From Candidatus Magasanikbacteria bacterium RIFCSPLOWO2_02_FULL_44_11 (lineage in GTDB: Bacteria; Patescibacteriota; Patescibacteriia; Magasanikbacterales; GWA2-37-8), in assembly GCA_001783035.1 (NCBI GenBank), contig MFQK01000046.1:1-18385 (forward strand): a stretch of 18,385 bases of DNA, written 5' to 3'. Positions 1-6,203 of this stretch are shown here, in pieces. The first letter of the stretch is position 1; the number at the start of each line of letters is the position of its first letter. The position numbers and the translations under genes are program-made. A model generated the notes under the pieces. It was not told the origin of the DNA, did not search any database, and worked only from the letters and a program-made list of their open reading frames with translations.

Positions 1-76
1 ATTAATTTACAAACCACGAAGGGATGACATTTCTACTTTGGTCAAAAGGTGACATTTCTACTTTGGTTTGACACAG
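1..76. mobile_element. Possible terminal region of an insertion sequence, cut by the window edge
   Basis: Two exact 18-bp copies of TGACATTTCTACTTTGGT lie at 25-42 and 50-67, a period of 25 bases. Read on the minus strand the block opens with TGTGTCA near position 76 and then repeats CCAAAGTAGAAATGTCA twice. Repeated transposase-binding motifs next to a TGT..CA end are a known feature of IS21- and IS481-type elements. I infer that an element extends leftwards out of the window. No transposase is visible here, so the family is not settled. Confidence 0.4.
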
Positions 77-129
77 CCAGTCTTGTAAGGCAAATACTTA
101 TAAATACAGGAATCATATTTGATACAAAG

Positions 130-157
130 TTTCCCCGCCACCACTTTGTTCGAATCC
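130..157. repeat. Copy 1 of a tRNA-flank repeat (matches 4028-4054)
   Basis: A stretch reading TTCCCCGCCACC, one or two variable bases, then CTTTGTTCGAATCC occurs here and again beside the tRNA-Val gene in the same orientation. The two copies bracket the accessory genes. GTTCGAATCC resembles a tRNA T-arm sequence, so both copies may descend from tRNA-end or attachment-site material. The rest of 77-335 holds no credible gene; the two reading frames there have no recognisable protein character. Confidence 0.6.
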
Positions 158-168
158 AAACATAAACA

Positions 169-202
169 AATAAGAACAGCCACTATTTTGGCTGTTCTTA
201 TT
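169..202 (-). terminator. Perfect 14-bp stem-loop, probable terminator after the island genes
   Basis: The arms at 169-182 and 189-202 are perfectly complementary around a 6-base loop. On the minus strand the stem is followed by a T-rich stretch (TTTGTTTATG). It lies about 160 bases past the stop of the transglutaminase-like gene, so it could end the minus-strand island transcript. It could equally be part of the neighbouring mobile-element debris. Confidence 0.55.
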
Positions 203-335
203 GGTGGAATTATACAACTCCGCTCGAACATTTTTTGAACGGAACTGACCGCCTCTGCTTCGCTCCGGCAGAACGCTCGAGCGCGACGGAATTCCCCACA
301 CCCCACCCTTTCCGCCGCGCCATCGCGGCAGGCCA

Positions 336-354
336 TAATTTTTTCGTCGCCAAT
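336..354 (-). repeat. 19-bp copy of the XRE gene start, downstream of the transglutaminase-like gene
   Basis: TAATTTTTTCGTCGCCAAT occurs exactly here and at 1956-1974. In the second place it encodes the first six codons of the XRE regulator (TTG start, then ATKKL). Here the regulator sequence is lost after those codons and GC-rich non-coding sequence follows. The copy sits 5 bases after the stop of the preceding gene, so the same junction occurs twice in the island. Confidence 0.7.
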
Positions 355-359
355 TACAA

Positions 360-1253
360 TTATGAACCTGTAAGCAGTCGGAAATCTTTGTCAGTTTCCC
401 AAATTTTTACTAATTCGTCAAAGTTTTCGTCTGGCTTCTGCATGAGCCGAGCAAGGCTGTCGATTTTCTCAAAATCTGTTTCAGCGAGATTATCAAACTT
501 TTTCGGGTCGCCATATTTTGTTCCGTGAAGGTAGATAATCTCGCTGTTCATTAGCGAATGGAAATCGTAGAAAAGCGACCAAACGACCACAATCTTTCCG
601 CGATAACCACCGGCGTTGTGGAAGTGTTGCGGGTCAATTTTTCCGGCGCGGATACCGAGCCATGCGTTAGCAGGAAAATCGAATTTTCCGTTAGGCATAT
701 CATAGGGGTCAAAATTCTCATCCAAACTTAAACTTCCGTCAACATCAATAGTTATCCAACGATTTTCCTGCTCGCTCCAATACTGGTTTATCCAATGGTC
801 GGTGCTTACATCGCCAAGTTCTTCGCCCATATCAAAATATGGCGCATTACCAGAGCGAACCCGCGCCTGAATTCCCTTGGATTTCAAAATACTCGCCATC
901 ATAATTGCAACGAAGCGGCATGTTAAAACTAACTTGTCTTTTGGTTCGCGATCCATTGCAAAACCACTTTTGTCGCGCCGATAAAGTTCGGCGAGCATGG
1001 CGGCAGCGGTAACCAAAACATCGTCCTCTGGTTGTCGCCACCACGGGACTTTCGTCATATCGCCGAACTTTAGATCGGCATTTGTGTCAGTGTTTCCAGC
1101 CGCAAGAGTTGTTCGATGAATAAAATTTTTACGAACCAAAAGACCAATTTCCCGAACATCATCGGGTAAATCATTTTTCAATTTTTCTTGGTACAGACCA
1201 GGATAAGTGTAAGTACCAAATTCTAGAAAATGTTTTTTAATTTTTTGATTCAT
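360..1253 (-). CDS. Transglutaminase-like (papain-fold) protein
   Basis: A 297-residue protein with a transglutaminase-like core. The likely catalytic triad is Cys112 (LTCRFVA), His153 (STDHWINQYW) and Asp170 (WITIDVD), in the order and spacing expected for the family. Such proteins act as proteases, amidases or crosslinkers; the substrate cannot be told from sequence. No signal peptide or membrane segment is evident, so it is probably cytoplasmic. An upstream ATG at 1277 would overlap the CYTH gene by 23 bases. I chose the ATG at 1253, which leaves a single base after the CYTH stop and matches the 1-2 base gaps elsewhere in this island. No Shine-Dalgarno site is seen, so translation is probably coupled to the gene before it. 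Confidence 0.85.
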   Translation of the reverse strand: MNQKIKKHFLEFGTYTYPGLYQEKLKNDLPDDVREIGLLVRKNFIHRTTLAAGNTDTNADLKFGDMTKVPWWRQPEDDVLVTAAAMLAELYRRDKSGFAMDREPKDKLVLTCRFVAIMMASILKSKGIQARVRSGNAPYFDMGEELGDVSTDHWINQYWSEQENRWITIDVDGSLSLDENFDPYDMPNGKFDFPANAWLGIRAGKIDPQHFHNAGGYRGKIVVVWSLFYDFHSLMNSEIIYLHGTKYGDPKKFDNLAETDFEKIDSLARLMQKPDENFDELVKIWETDKDFRLLTGS

Positions 1254-1254
1254 A

Positions 1255-1770
1255 TTATTTTTGAAAAAGTAAATCACTATAAGAAACGGAGATCAAATCG
1301 TTTTTTGGAATACCAAATAAATCAAGATAATTCTGGCATTGTTCAAGTAGTTTTTCTTTTCCGAAAGAGCCATTACTATCTATCGCCTCAATTTCCATAA
1401 ATGTTCCCAAATTCTTCACGGTATCAATATGAAATTTTACATTTTCAATGAAATAAATTTCCCTTTGCTTGTCTACCACAACCAAAGTTCCAAGAGAAGT
1501 TAGTAAAATTTCTTTTAGTGAAGAATTAGGATCGGACTTAAACAAAATAACATCCGATTGTTTCGGCCCTTCTTTATCTTCTCTCTCATAGAACACGAGA
1601 AAATTTTCAATATTTCCTTCGCGCAATTTTAACCTACCATTATTCACTTTGAAGTAAGTATCATTCTGGTGGTCTGTTCCTTTAAAATCGGCATTGCGCG
1701 ATTTCAAAATTGCGCGAATTTTCTCGTGGTCATTACATTTTGCTTTGATTTCGATATTGAGATGTTTCAT
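1255..1770 (-). CDS. CYTH-domain protein (class IV adenylate cyclase/thiamine-triphosphatase-like)
   Basis: A 171-residue protein opening with NIEIKAK, the usual first strand of CYTH proteins annotated as class IV adenylate cyclases. Alternating charged strands follow, including RLKLREG near residue 46, an FYER segment near residue 60, a KQREIYF strand near 102, FHIDTV near 113 and GTFMEIEA near 122. CYTH enzymes are tunnel-fold phosphohydrolases or cyclases acting on triphosphates such as ATP, thiamine triphosphate or tripolyphosphate. The choice among these cannot be made here. Length is typical of the family. The ATG at 1770 lies 2 bases after the XRE stop, and no Shine-Dalgarno site precedes it. 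Confidence 0.85.
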   Translation of the reverse strand: MKHLNIEIKAKCNDHEKIRAILKSRNADFKGTDHQNDTYFKVNNGRLKLREGNIENFLVFYEREDKEGPKQSDVILFKSDPNSSLKEILLTSLGTLVVVDKQREIYFIENVKFHIDTVKNLGTFMEIEAIDSNGSFGKEKLLEQCQNYLDLFGIPKNDLISVSYSDLLFQK

Positions 1771-1772
1771 AA

Positions 1773-1973
1773 CTATTTCAATAATTCATCAGCCGATACG
1801 CCAAGCGCGTCTGCTAACCTTTGAATTGTCGCAAGGGTAGGATTCTTGTTGCCACTCTCAATGTTGCTGATATAGCCCTTATCAACCTCTAACAGTCGTG
1901 CTAATGCCCCTTGCGACAATTTTTTCTTGGCACGAACCCTTTTCAAGTTATCGCCTAATTTTTTCGTCGCCAA
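1773..1973 (-). CDS. XRE-family HTH transcriptional regulator (TTG start)
   Basis: A 66-residue single-domain helix-turn-helix protein: GDNLKRVRAKK, LSQGALARLL, then the recognition-helix region VDKGYISNIESG, and a C-terminal helix ending in SADELLK. It matches Cro/C1-type regulators, which bind short palindromic operators as dimers. There is no ATG or GTG before the fold; the only usable start is TTG directly after the TGA that ends the HAD frame. The two genes share one frame, so if that TGA were read through the HTH would be a C-terminal domain of the HAD protein. The first 18 bases belong to a 19-bp repeat also found at 336-354. A second, broken paralogue lies at 3774-3917. Confidence 0.8.
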   Translation of the reverse strand: MATKKLGDNLKRVRAKKKLSQGALARLLEVDKGYISNIESGNKNPTLATIQRLADALGVSADELLK

Positions 1974-1974
1974 T
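1956..1974 (-). repeat. 19-bp repeat at the HAD/XRE junction
   Basis: Exact partner of 336-354. It spans the junction between the HAD stop codon and the first six XRE codons. Its presence at two gene ends suggests a recombination joint or a shared cassette boundary. Confidence 0.7.
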
Positions 1975-2732
1975 CAGTTAAGAATCCTCTCGATCGCTTC
2001 TGGTAGCTTAACAAATTCTGCAAGATTAATCATGTCTTTTGGCTCTTGTTCAAACAGATGGGTGTATTGATGAGCTGTTAGAGGATTTTTAATCCATACT
2101 GTTTTTAGTCCTAATTTTTGAGGCACGAGGATATCTACATCATAGTTATCACCAATCATTACACAATCTTCCGCGTTTTTTCCAACAATTTTCAAACACT
2201 GTTCGTAAAATTTTGGCGATGCTTTTTGAAGTCCAATATCTGACGTGTAAATAAAATAAGAAAAATATTTATCTATACCTAATTCTACTAGTTCAGATTT
2301 GGTAAAACATCCCTGCGTATAACTAGCGACTGACAGAATATATTTTTCTTTGAGCCGGACAAGGGTTTCGGCGACATCGGGATATAAACGGGTATATCCA
2401 CGAGCTATTTTATGATACTCGTATATCAATGAACAAATCTTTTCTTGCGGAATTTCAACGCCCAAATTTTCTTTCAGCATTTGTGCTAAAAGTTTACAAA
2501 AATTGTGGTGCTGGATTTTCTTGTCCTTTCCCACATAAAAAATTTCTTGTTGTTTCTTATTTAATTCGATAAGTTCGGCTGTGCCGATTCATATGTCATA
2601 TTGCTCAAGAGATTTTGCGAGATTTTTCCACGCGCTTGCTTGGTTTTTCTTTTTATTCTCATCATCAATATCTATATCAATAAGAGTTTGATAGACATCG
2701 AATAGAATTACCTTTTTGGTTTCGGATTGCAT
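1974..2732 (-). pseudogene. HAD-superfamily hydrolase interrupted by an in-frame TGA
   Basis: Reading from the ATG at 2732 gives a HAD hydrolase with an in-frame TGA at codon 48 (2589-2591). All four motifs are present: motif I ILFDVYQTLID (nucleophile Asp12), motif II around SVASYT, the motif III lysine in LQKASPKF, and motif IV GDNYDVD. The DVYQTL form resembles haloacid-dehalogenase-type phosphatases. A start after the TGA (GTG at 2534) would lose motif I, so it could not give an active enzyme. The ATG at 2732 is supported by a 2-base gap from the preceding gene, the spacing used throughout the island. Either the gene is a recent nonsense pseudogene, or TGA is decoded here. The frame also ends in TGA, directly followed in frame by the XRE coding sequence. 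Confidence 0.8.
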
Positions 2733-2734
2733 AG

Positions 2735-3772
2735 TTATTCTAGCCAAGGTTCAACAATACTAATTTGTTTTGCCAAACAATCAATTTCCGCTTTTACTCC
2801 AAGTGGCAAAACTAGTTGCGGGTCGGTGTGTCCGACATCAAAATTTGCAATGATCGGCAAATTTGGTTTACCAAATTCTTTTGCAACAATGGAAATTATT
2901 TTCTCTTCTAACTCGTTCTTTTCGTCATCGGAATAATCTCTTGCGCGAGAGAAAATAAATCCGCTTATTTGGTCGAACACGCCAAGCATTCCATAATTTC
3001 TCAACACATGGTCAACGTAGTGGAGTGATGGTTTTTCTTCAGAAGTTTCAAGGAAAAATATTTTTCCTTTCCAAAAATCTTGCAACGGCCAAAAGTCAGT
3101 GGCTTTCATCATTTCCAAAACCTCTATGCAACCGCCAAATAGTTCGCCTTGAACCTTTATATTTCCTTGAAGCCAATGCCAACCATCATCCGTTTTTATC
3201 GGTTTTGTTTTTCCAAGGTTTTCTTTGTTTGACCAATCAAGATAGCCGTCGCAATATTTGCCATAAGGTTTGTATTCGTAGTTATCTTTTGGCTCAAACA
3301 AAATGTCGTGAACATGAGATTTGAAACTATCAGGCAAATTTTCCATTTGCGAAAATCCAGCCATAATTGATGGGCCGTAAAAACTCACTAATCCTTGTAG
3401 GTTTACAAACACATGGAGTGTTGAAGTGTCGGAATAACCCATCAATATTTTAGGATTTTTCGCGACAATATCCTTATCAACAAAAGGCAAAATTCGTACA
3501 GAATCATCACCACCGATTGAGGCGAAAACGGCCTTAACTTCTGGGTCAGCGAAAGCGTCATTAATATCTTTTGCACGAATCTGTGGATTTTCTCTCAAAA
3601 AACTAGCGTCCATTCTCGCAGTAGGAAACTCTTTAATTTTCAACCCCCATTCCGTTAAAATTTTAAGGCCATTTTCATAGACATGAGGAAACACGCTTGG
3701 GCCTCCCCAAGATGGCGAAACAATCGCCACGACATCACCTTGTTTTAATTTTGCTGGTTTTTTATAGTTCAT
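2735..3772 (-). CDS. MccF-like S66 serine peptidase (LD-carboxypeptidase family)
   Basis: A 345-residue protein, full length for the S66 family. The Ser-Glu-His triad is visible: Ser114 in MGYSDTS, Glu217 in GGCIEVL and His315 in DVGHTDPQ. The family includes LD-carboxypeptidases that trim murein tetrapeptides and MccF, which cleaves microcin C-type aminoacyl-adenylates and gives immunity. The segment DDGWHWLQG before the glutamate, the ATDFWP segment after it, and the lack of a signal peptide fit the MccF-like cytoplasmic branch better; this assignment is inference. The ATG at 3772 follows the stop of a broken XRE gene by one base, without a Shine-Dalgarno site. Confidence 0.88.
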   Translation of the reverse strand: MNYKKPAKLKQGDVVAIVSPSWGGPSVFPHVYENGLKILTEWGLKIKEFPTARMDASFLRENPQIRAKDINDAFADPEVKAVFASIGGDDSVRILPFVDKDIVAKNPKILMGYSDTSTLHVFVNLQGLVSFYGPSIMAGFSQMENLPDSFKSHVHDILFEPKDNYEYKPYGKYCDGYLDWSNKENLGKTKPIKTDDGWHWLQGNIKVQGELFGGCIEVLEMMKATDFWPLQDFWKGKIFFLETSEEKPSLHYVDHVLRNYGMLGVFDQISGFIFSRARDYSDDEKNELEEKIISIVAKEFGKPNLPIIANFDVGHTDPQLVLPLGVKAEIDCLAKQISIVEPWLE

Positions 3773-3773
3773 A

Positions 3774-3917
3774 CTATTTCAATAATTGATCGTCAGAAAC
3801 ATCAAGTGCGCGGGCAAGTTTTTCTACAACGGCAATAGTCGCATTTATCTTACCACCCTCAATCGCGCTCATATAACTTCTATCCATACCAATTGCTCTA
3901 CAAATGTCGCCTTGTTA
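3774..3917 (-). pseudogene. 5'-truncated XRE-family HTH regulator
   Basis: Reading from about 3917 to the TAG at 3774-3776 gives QGDICRAIGMDRSYMSAIEG followed by a typical XRE C-terminal helix ending in VSDDQLLK. It aligns throughout with the intact regulator at 1773-1973 (QGALARLLEVDKGYISNIES... SADELLK). The N-terminal 20 or so residues are missing. Homology stops within a few bases of the displaced tRNA 3' end at 3921-3941, so the gene was cut at that junction. The downstream gene starts 1 base later, just as the CYTH gene follows the intact copy. Confidence 0.8.
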
Positions 3918-3920
3918 CTG

Positions 3921-3941
3921 GTGCACACCAAGGGATTCGAA
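3921..3941 (-). repeat. Displaced copy of the tRNA-Val 3' end (attachment-site-like)
   Basis: These 21 bases match 4069-4089, the T-loop, T-stem and acceptor 3' strand of the tRNA-Val gene plus the next bases, with one mismatch and in the same orientation, 148 bases away. Duplication of a tRNA 3' end is the classic mark left by tyrosine-recombinase integration. No integrase is present in the window. The 3942-4014 stretch between the copies has no gene; reading frames through it are artefacts. Confidence 0.65.
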
Positions 3942-4014
3942 GTCGGCACTGCGTGCCTCCCAATAAGGGCTTCCACCCCTCTTGTCCTCGCTTCGCTCGG
4001 TCACCCCCAGCAAT

Positions 4015-4035
4015 GCGGGGAAACGCTTTCCCCGC
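4015..4035. other. Perfect 9-bp stem-loop just past the tRNA
   Basis: GCGGGGAAA at 4015-4023 pairs with TTTCCCCGC at 4027-4035 around a 3-base loop. It lies about 35 bases beyond the mature tRNA 3' end on the minus strand. It could act in tRNA 3' processing or termination, but no T-run follows on that strand. Its right arm overlaps the repeat at 4028-4054. Confidence 0.5.
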
Positions 4036-4054
4036 CACCCCTTTGTTCGAATCC
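4028..4054. repeat. Copy 2 of the tRNA-flank repeat (matches 130-157)
   Basis: Second copy of the TTCCCCGCCACC / CTTTGTTCGAATCC sequence, in the same orientation as 130-157 about 3.9 kb away. Its end, GTTCGAATCCC at 4045-4055, is also the inverted complement of the tRNA T-arm sequence at 4080-4090. Confidence 0.6.
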
Positions 4055-4069
4055 CTTTCGGAAATATTG

Positions 4070-4143
4070 TGCACGCCAAGGGATTCGAACCCCTGACCCT
4101 CTCGGTGTAAACGAGATGCTCTAACCAACTGAGCTAGGCGTGC
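4070..4143 (-). tRNA. tRNA-Val (anticodon UAC)
   Basis: A full cloverleaf is present. The acceptor stem GCACGCC/GGCGTGC has 7 perfect pairs, the D-stem is GCTC/GAGC, the anticodon stem is TCTCG/CGAGA with loop TTTACAC, and the T-arm holds TTCGAAT. The loop gives anticodon UAC, hence valine. The discriminator is A, and CCA is not encoded: ACAATA follows. A strong promoter lies just upstream. The 3' end is duplicated at 3921-3941. The wobble base is a U, the kind of position modified by Elp3-type enzymes, though nothing shows that this tRNA is a target. Confidence 0.97.
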
Positions 4144-4156
4144 GGAAAGTTTTGTG

Positions 4157-4185
4157 AGTATAACCGATTTCATTCGTGAAGTCAA
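4157..4185 (-). promoter_or_regulatory. Consensus sigma-70 type promoter of tRNA-Val
   Basis: On the minus strand TTGACT (4185-4180), a 17-base spacer and TATACT (4162-4157) lie just before the tRNA. The predicted start near 4150 is about 7 bases before the mature 5' end. With no clear terminator after the tRNA, this promoter may also read into the island genes. Confidence 0.85.
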
Positions 4186-4190
4186 CCGGT

Positions 4191-5177
4191 TTAAGGTACT
4201 CTATTAAGAGTAGCTATATAGTCGGGAATTTCATTGTGACCTTTCAATTTAAGCCAATACCACCATTCCGCTCCCCATAAATACACCCTCGGCAGGCCAA
4301 TCTTTTGGGCGTAGGAAATATTATTCTGGATAACAGCTCGGTCAACAAAGCTAAGCAGCTCTTCCGGAGTGCTTTCATTAATGTGTTTGGCAATCCAAGG
4401 CTCGGCTTGGAGTTCGATTATAAATGCTTCGACGGGCGCACGATCGGCTAACCATAATTTGAAACGGTAGAATGAAGCCGGTAAAAACTTATAACTCCAG
4501 ACACCAACATATTTGTTCCATACTTTGCGATAGACGGTTGTTCCGAATAAGTCGGCGACATTGGCGGACTTTCCCCACAAACTTAATTCGCCGCTATCAC
4601 TCAAGATGGTTTTATGACGCGGATCAAGGCGTTTGACAAGCTCGATTTCTTCTTTGGCTTCGGCCACCGTCATGGGGCGGCAGCTGCCAAAACCAAGAAA
4701 CGGCTCGTTTTCGACTTGCCAAAACTCTAGCGCCGGATGATTTTTGTAATGTTCGACAGTCGCGCTGATGTATCGCTTCAATTCTTCGCGATAGACGCTG
4801 TGGGGTAGATCTTTGGCCCAAACGGGAATATGACATTCGGGCCAACGCGGCGTTTTTTGACCAAGCGCCAGCATAACTTTGACGTCATTGTCGCCGGCGC
4901 GATCAACATACCAATCGATATCGCTGAAATCATATTTGCCGCGCGTTTTTTCGACTTGATCCCAATGCGCTGGCAAACGAATATATTTAAAATTCCAATC
5001 ATTGATGACCGCTAAAAATCCTTCACCGGCGTTGGGAAGGAGATAGCTGGCATATTCGGGATCAAAACTAACCCCGTAAATCGGCGTGCCTTTGAAGTTG
5101 AAGAAAAACAGACTGGTATAGGCCGCGGCTAAAAAAAATACTATACCGATGAAAATTACCATAAATCTGACTTTCAT
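4191..5177 (-). CDS. Membrane-anchored TIM-barrel glycoside hydrolase (GH-A clan-like)
   Basis: A 328-residue protein with one N-terminal hydrophobic segment (about residues 4-27), which suggests a signal anchor with the enzyme outside the membrane. The body fits a clan GH-A barrel: YIRLPAHWDQVE near 65-76, the acid/base motif ENEP (Glu158), and the likely nucleophile Glu255 in IIELQAEPW. The substrate is unknown. Lacking a search, the specific family (GH5, GH39 or another) is left open. The ATG at 5177 overlaps the TGA of the EamA transporter gene in an ATGA, so the pair is translationally coupled. An earlier ATG at 5204 would extend it by 9 residues and looks less likely. Confidence 0.82.
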   Translation of the reverse strand: MKVRFMVIFIGIVFFLAAAYTSLFFFNFKGTPIYGVSFDPEYASYLLPNAGEGFLAVINDWNFKYIRLPAHWDQVEKTRGKYDFSDIDWYVDRAGDNDVKVMLALGQKTPRWPECHIPVWAKDLPHSVYREELKRYISATVEHYKNHPALEFWQVENEPFLGFGSCRPMTVAEAKEEIELVKRLDPRHKTILSDSGELSLWGKSANVADLFGTTVYRKVWNKYVGVWSYKFLPASFYRFKLWLADRAPVEAFIIELQAEPWIAKHINESTPEELLSFVDRAVIQNNISYAQKIGLPRVYLWGAEWWYWLKLKGHNEIPDYIATLNRVP

Positions 5178-6070
5178 AACACCAGTAAAGCTAAACCGAC
5201 GCAAATAACGGCCGTGGCAATTCCTTCCTGCAACAATTCACCATCGTCATATTTTTCGGCATAAATAGTTGGTTTTATTTTAGTAATAACCGCAACCAAA
5301 ATAATGAGAACAGCATATTGAAAACCGCTCAAGGCGTTGATAATGGTGGGGCTTCCTTTGGAAAGGGCAAATTGGATCATAAAAACTGCGCCGCCGGCGG
5401 CGATTTTATCAAAGGTCATAAGCACCAACGGTTGTTTTGATTTTTTAACTTGCGTTTGGCGTTGGCGAATCGTTTGGCGGATGGAAGGAGTGAAAAACAG
5501 TATTATGCCGAAACATCCCATGCAGGCCATAATCCACAGTAGCCCGGTCGAAAACCCCAACACTCCGTAGGTGTATTTGGCCGCGATGAAATAGACGGCA
5601 AAAAAGAAACCAGCGAGAAAACTATAAATGACGCTCGTGTGCCAATCTTTCATGGTTTGATTTTTGGTAAACGTGATGATGAGTGAACCGAGCATAAGCA
5701 ATCCCACCGCCCCTAATTGGCCGCTCGTTAACGGTTCCGGTAAAAAAATACTAGCCAAGATAAAAGTACAGAGCGGAGTTATAGCGCCGATAAGCGGCCC
5801 GTTATGACTAACTTCGCCGGCGGCGAAAGCTTTGTACATGGTGAAGAGCGCCGCACCGTAGGCAGAACCGCCGATAATAACCGCCACCCAAGCCTGCCAA
5901 GAAAACGGTGCGGGGATGAACGGTAAGGTCACGATAAATGGCGACAAAATAATCGTCGAAAAAAAAGTGAACTGAAGCGGTTTAACTTGTTCACGCGAAA
6001 CAACTAATTTGTCTAGTAAGGCCACGATGGCCAGTAGTGTATAGCCAAGGCAAGCAATGACGAGCCACAT
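5174..6070 (-). CDS. EamA/DMT-family transporter
   Basis: A very hydrophobic 298-residue protein with about ten membrane helices in two EamA-like halves. The first half has AYGAALFTMYKAFAAGEVS and then GPLIGAITPL; the second ends in GEL.QEGIATAVICVGLALL. DMT transporters export or take up metabolites; the substrate is not predictable. I chose the ATG at 6070, which starts a clean first helix (MWLVIACLGYTLLAIVAL); the upstream ATG at 6112 would precede the likely -10 element. The stop is TGA, sharing bases with the ATG of the glycoside hydrolase, so TGA is a working stop codon in this chromosome. Confidence 0.88.
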   Translation of the reverse strand: MWLVIACLGYTLLAIVALLDKLVVSREQVKPLQFTFFSTIILSPFIVTLPFIPAPFSWQAWVAVIIGGSAYGAALFTMYKAFAAGEVSHNGPLIGAITPLCTFILASIFLPEPLTSGQLGAVGLLMLGSLIITFTKNQTMKDWHTSVIYSFLAGFFFAVYFIAAKYTYGVLGFSTGLLWIMACMGCFGIILFFTPSIRQTIRQRQTQVKKSKQPLVLMTFDKIAAGGAVFMIQFALSKGSPTIINALSGFQYAVLIILVAVITKIKPTIYAEKYDDGELLQEGIATAVICVGLALLVL

Positions 6071-6079
6071 ATGCCCTAT

Positions 6080-6108
6080 AGTATACCACAAAATAATGGT
6101 AAAAAAAA
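6080..6108 (-). promoter_or_regulatory. Possible promoter of the EamA/glycoside hydrolase operon
   Basis: A TATACT -10 element on the minus strand (6085-6080) lies 9 bases before the chosen ATG. The -35 is weak: a T-run at 17 bases, or TTGATT at 21. A transcript from here would be leaderless or nearly so. Confidence 0.4.
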
Positions 6109-6148
6109 TCAACCTCCGGGGTTGTTTTCAATTATAATGAAAGTGTGT

Positions 6149-6184
6149 GGGCAGGTGGCATGGAAAAATCCACACCACCTGCCC
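6149..6184. terminator. 10-bp perfect stem-loop after the 98-residue orphan gene
   Basis: GGGCAGGTGG at 6149-6158 pairs with CCACCTGCCC at 6175-6184. It lies about 20 bases past the stop of the GC-rich gene at 6204, where a terminator would be expected. No strong T-run follows on either strand, so its activity is uncertain. Confidence 0.55.
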
Positions 6185-6203
6185 GTTGATTGACAGGCCG
6201 CAG

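Noticed and set aside
25..67. CRISPR array
   Set aside because: Only two repeats 25 bases apart with a 7-base gap; no spacers or cas genes.
58..336. 92- and 62-residue minus-strand frames
   Set aside because: They run through the stem-loop, the repeats and the IS-like end, with no start signal and no protein-like pattern.
3898..4185. 95-residue minus-strand reading frame
   Set aside because: It translates straight through the tRNA-Val gene and its flanking repeats; the protein is an artefact of tRNA sequence.
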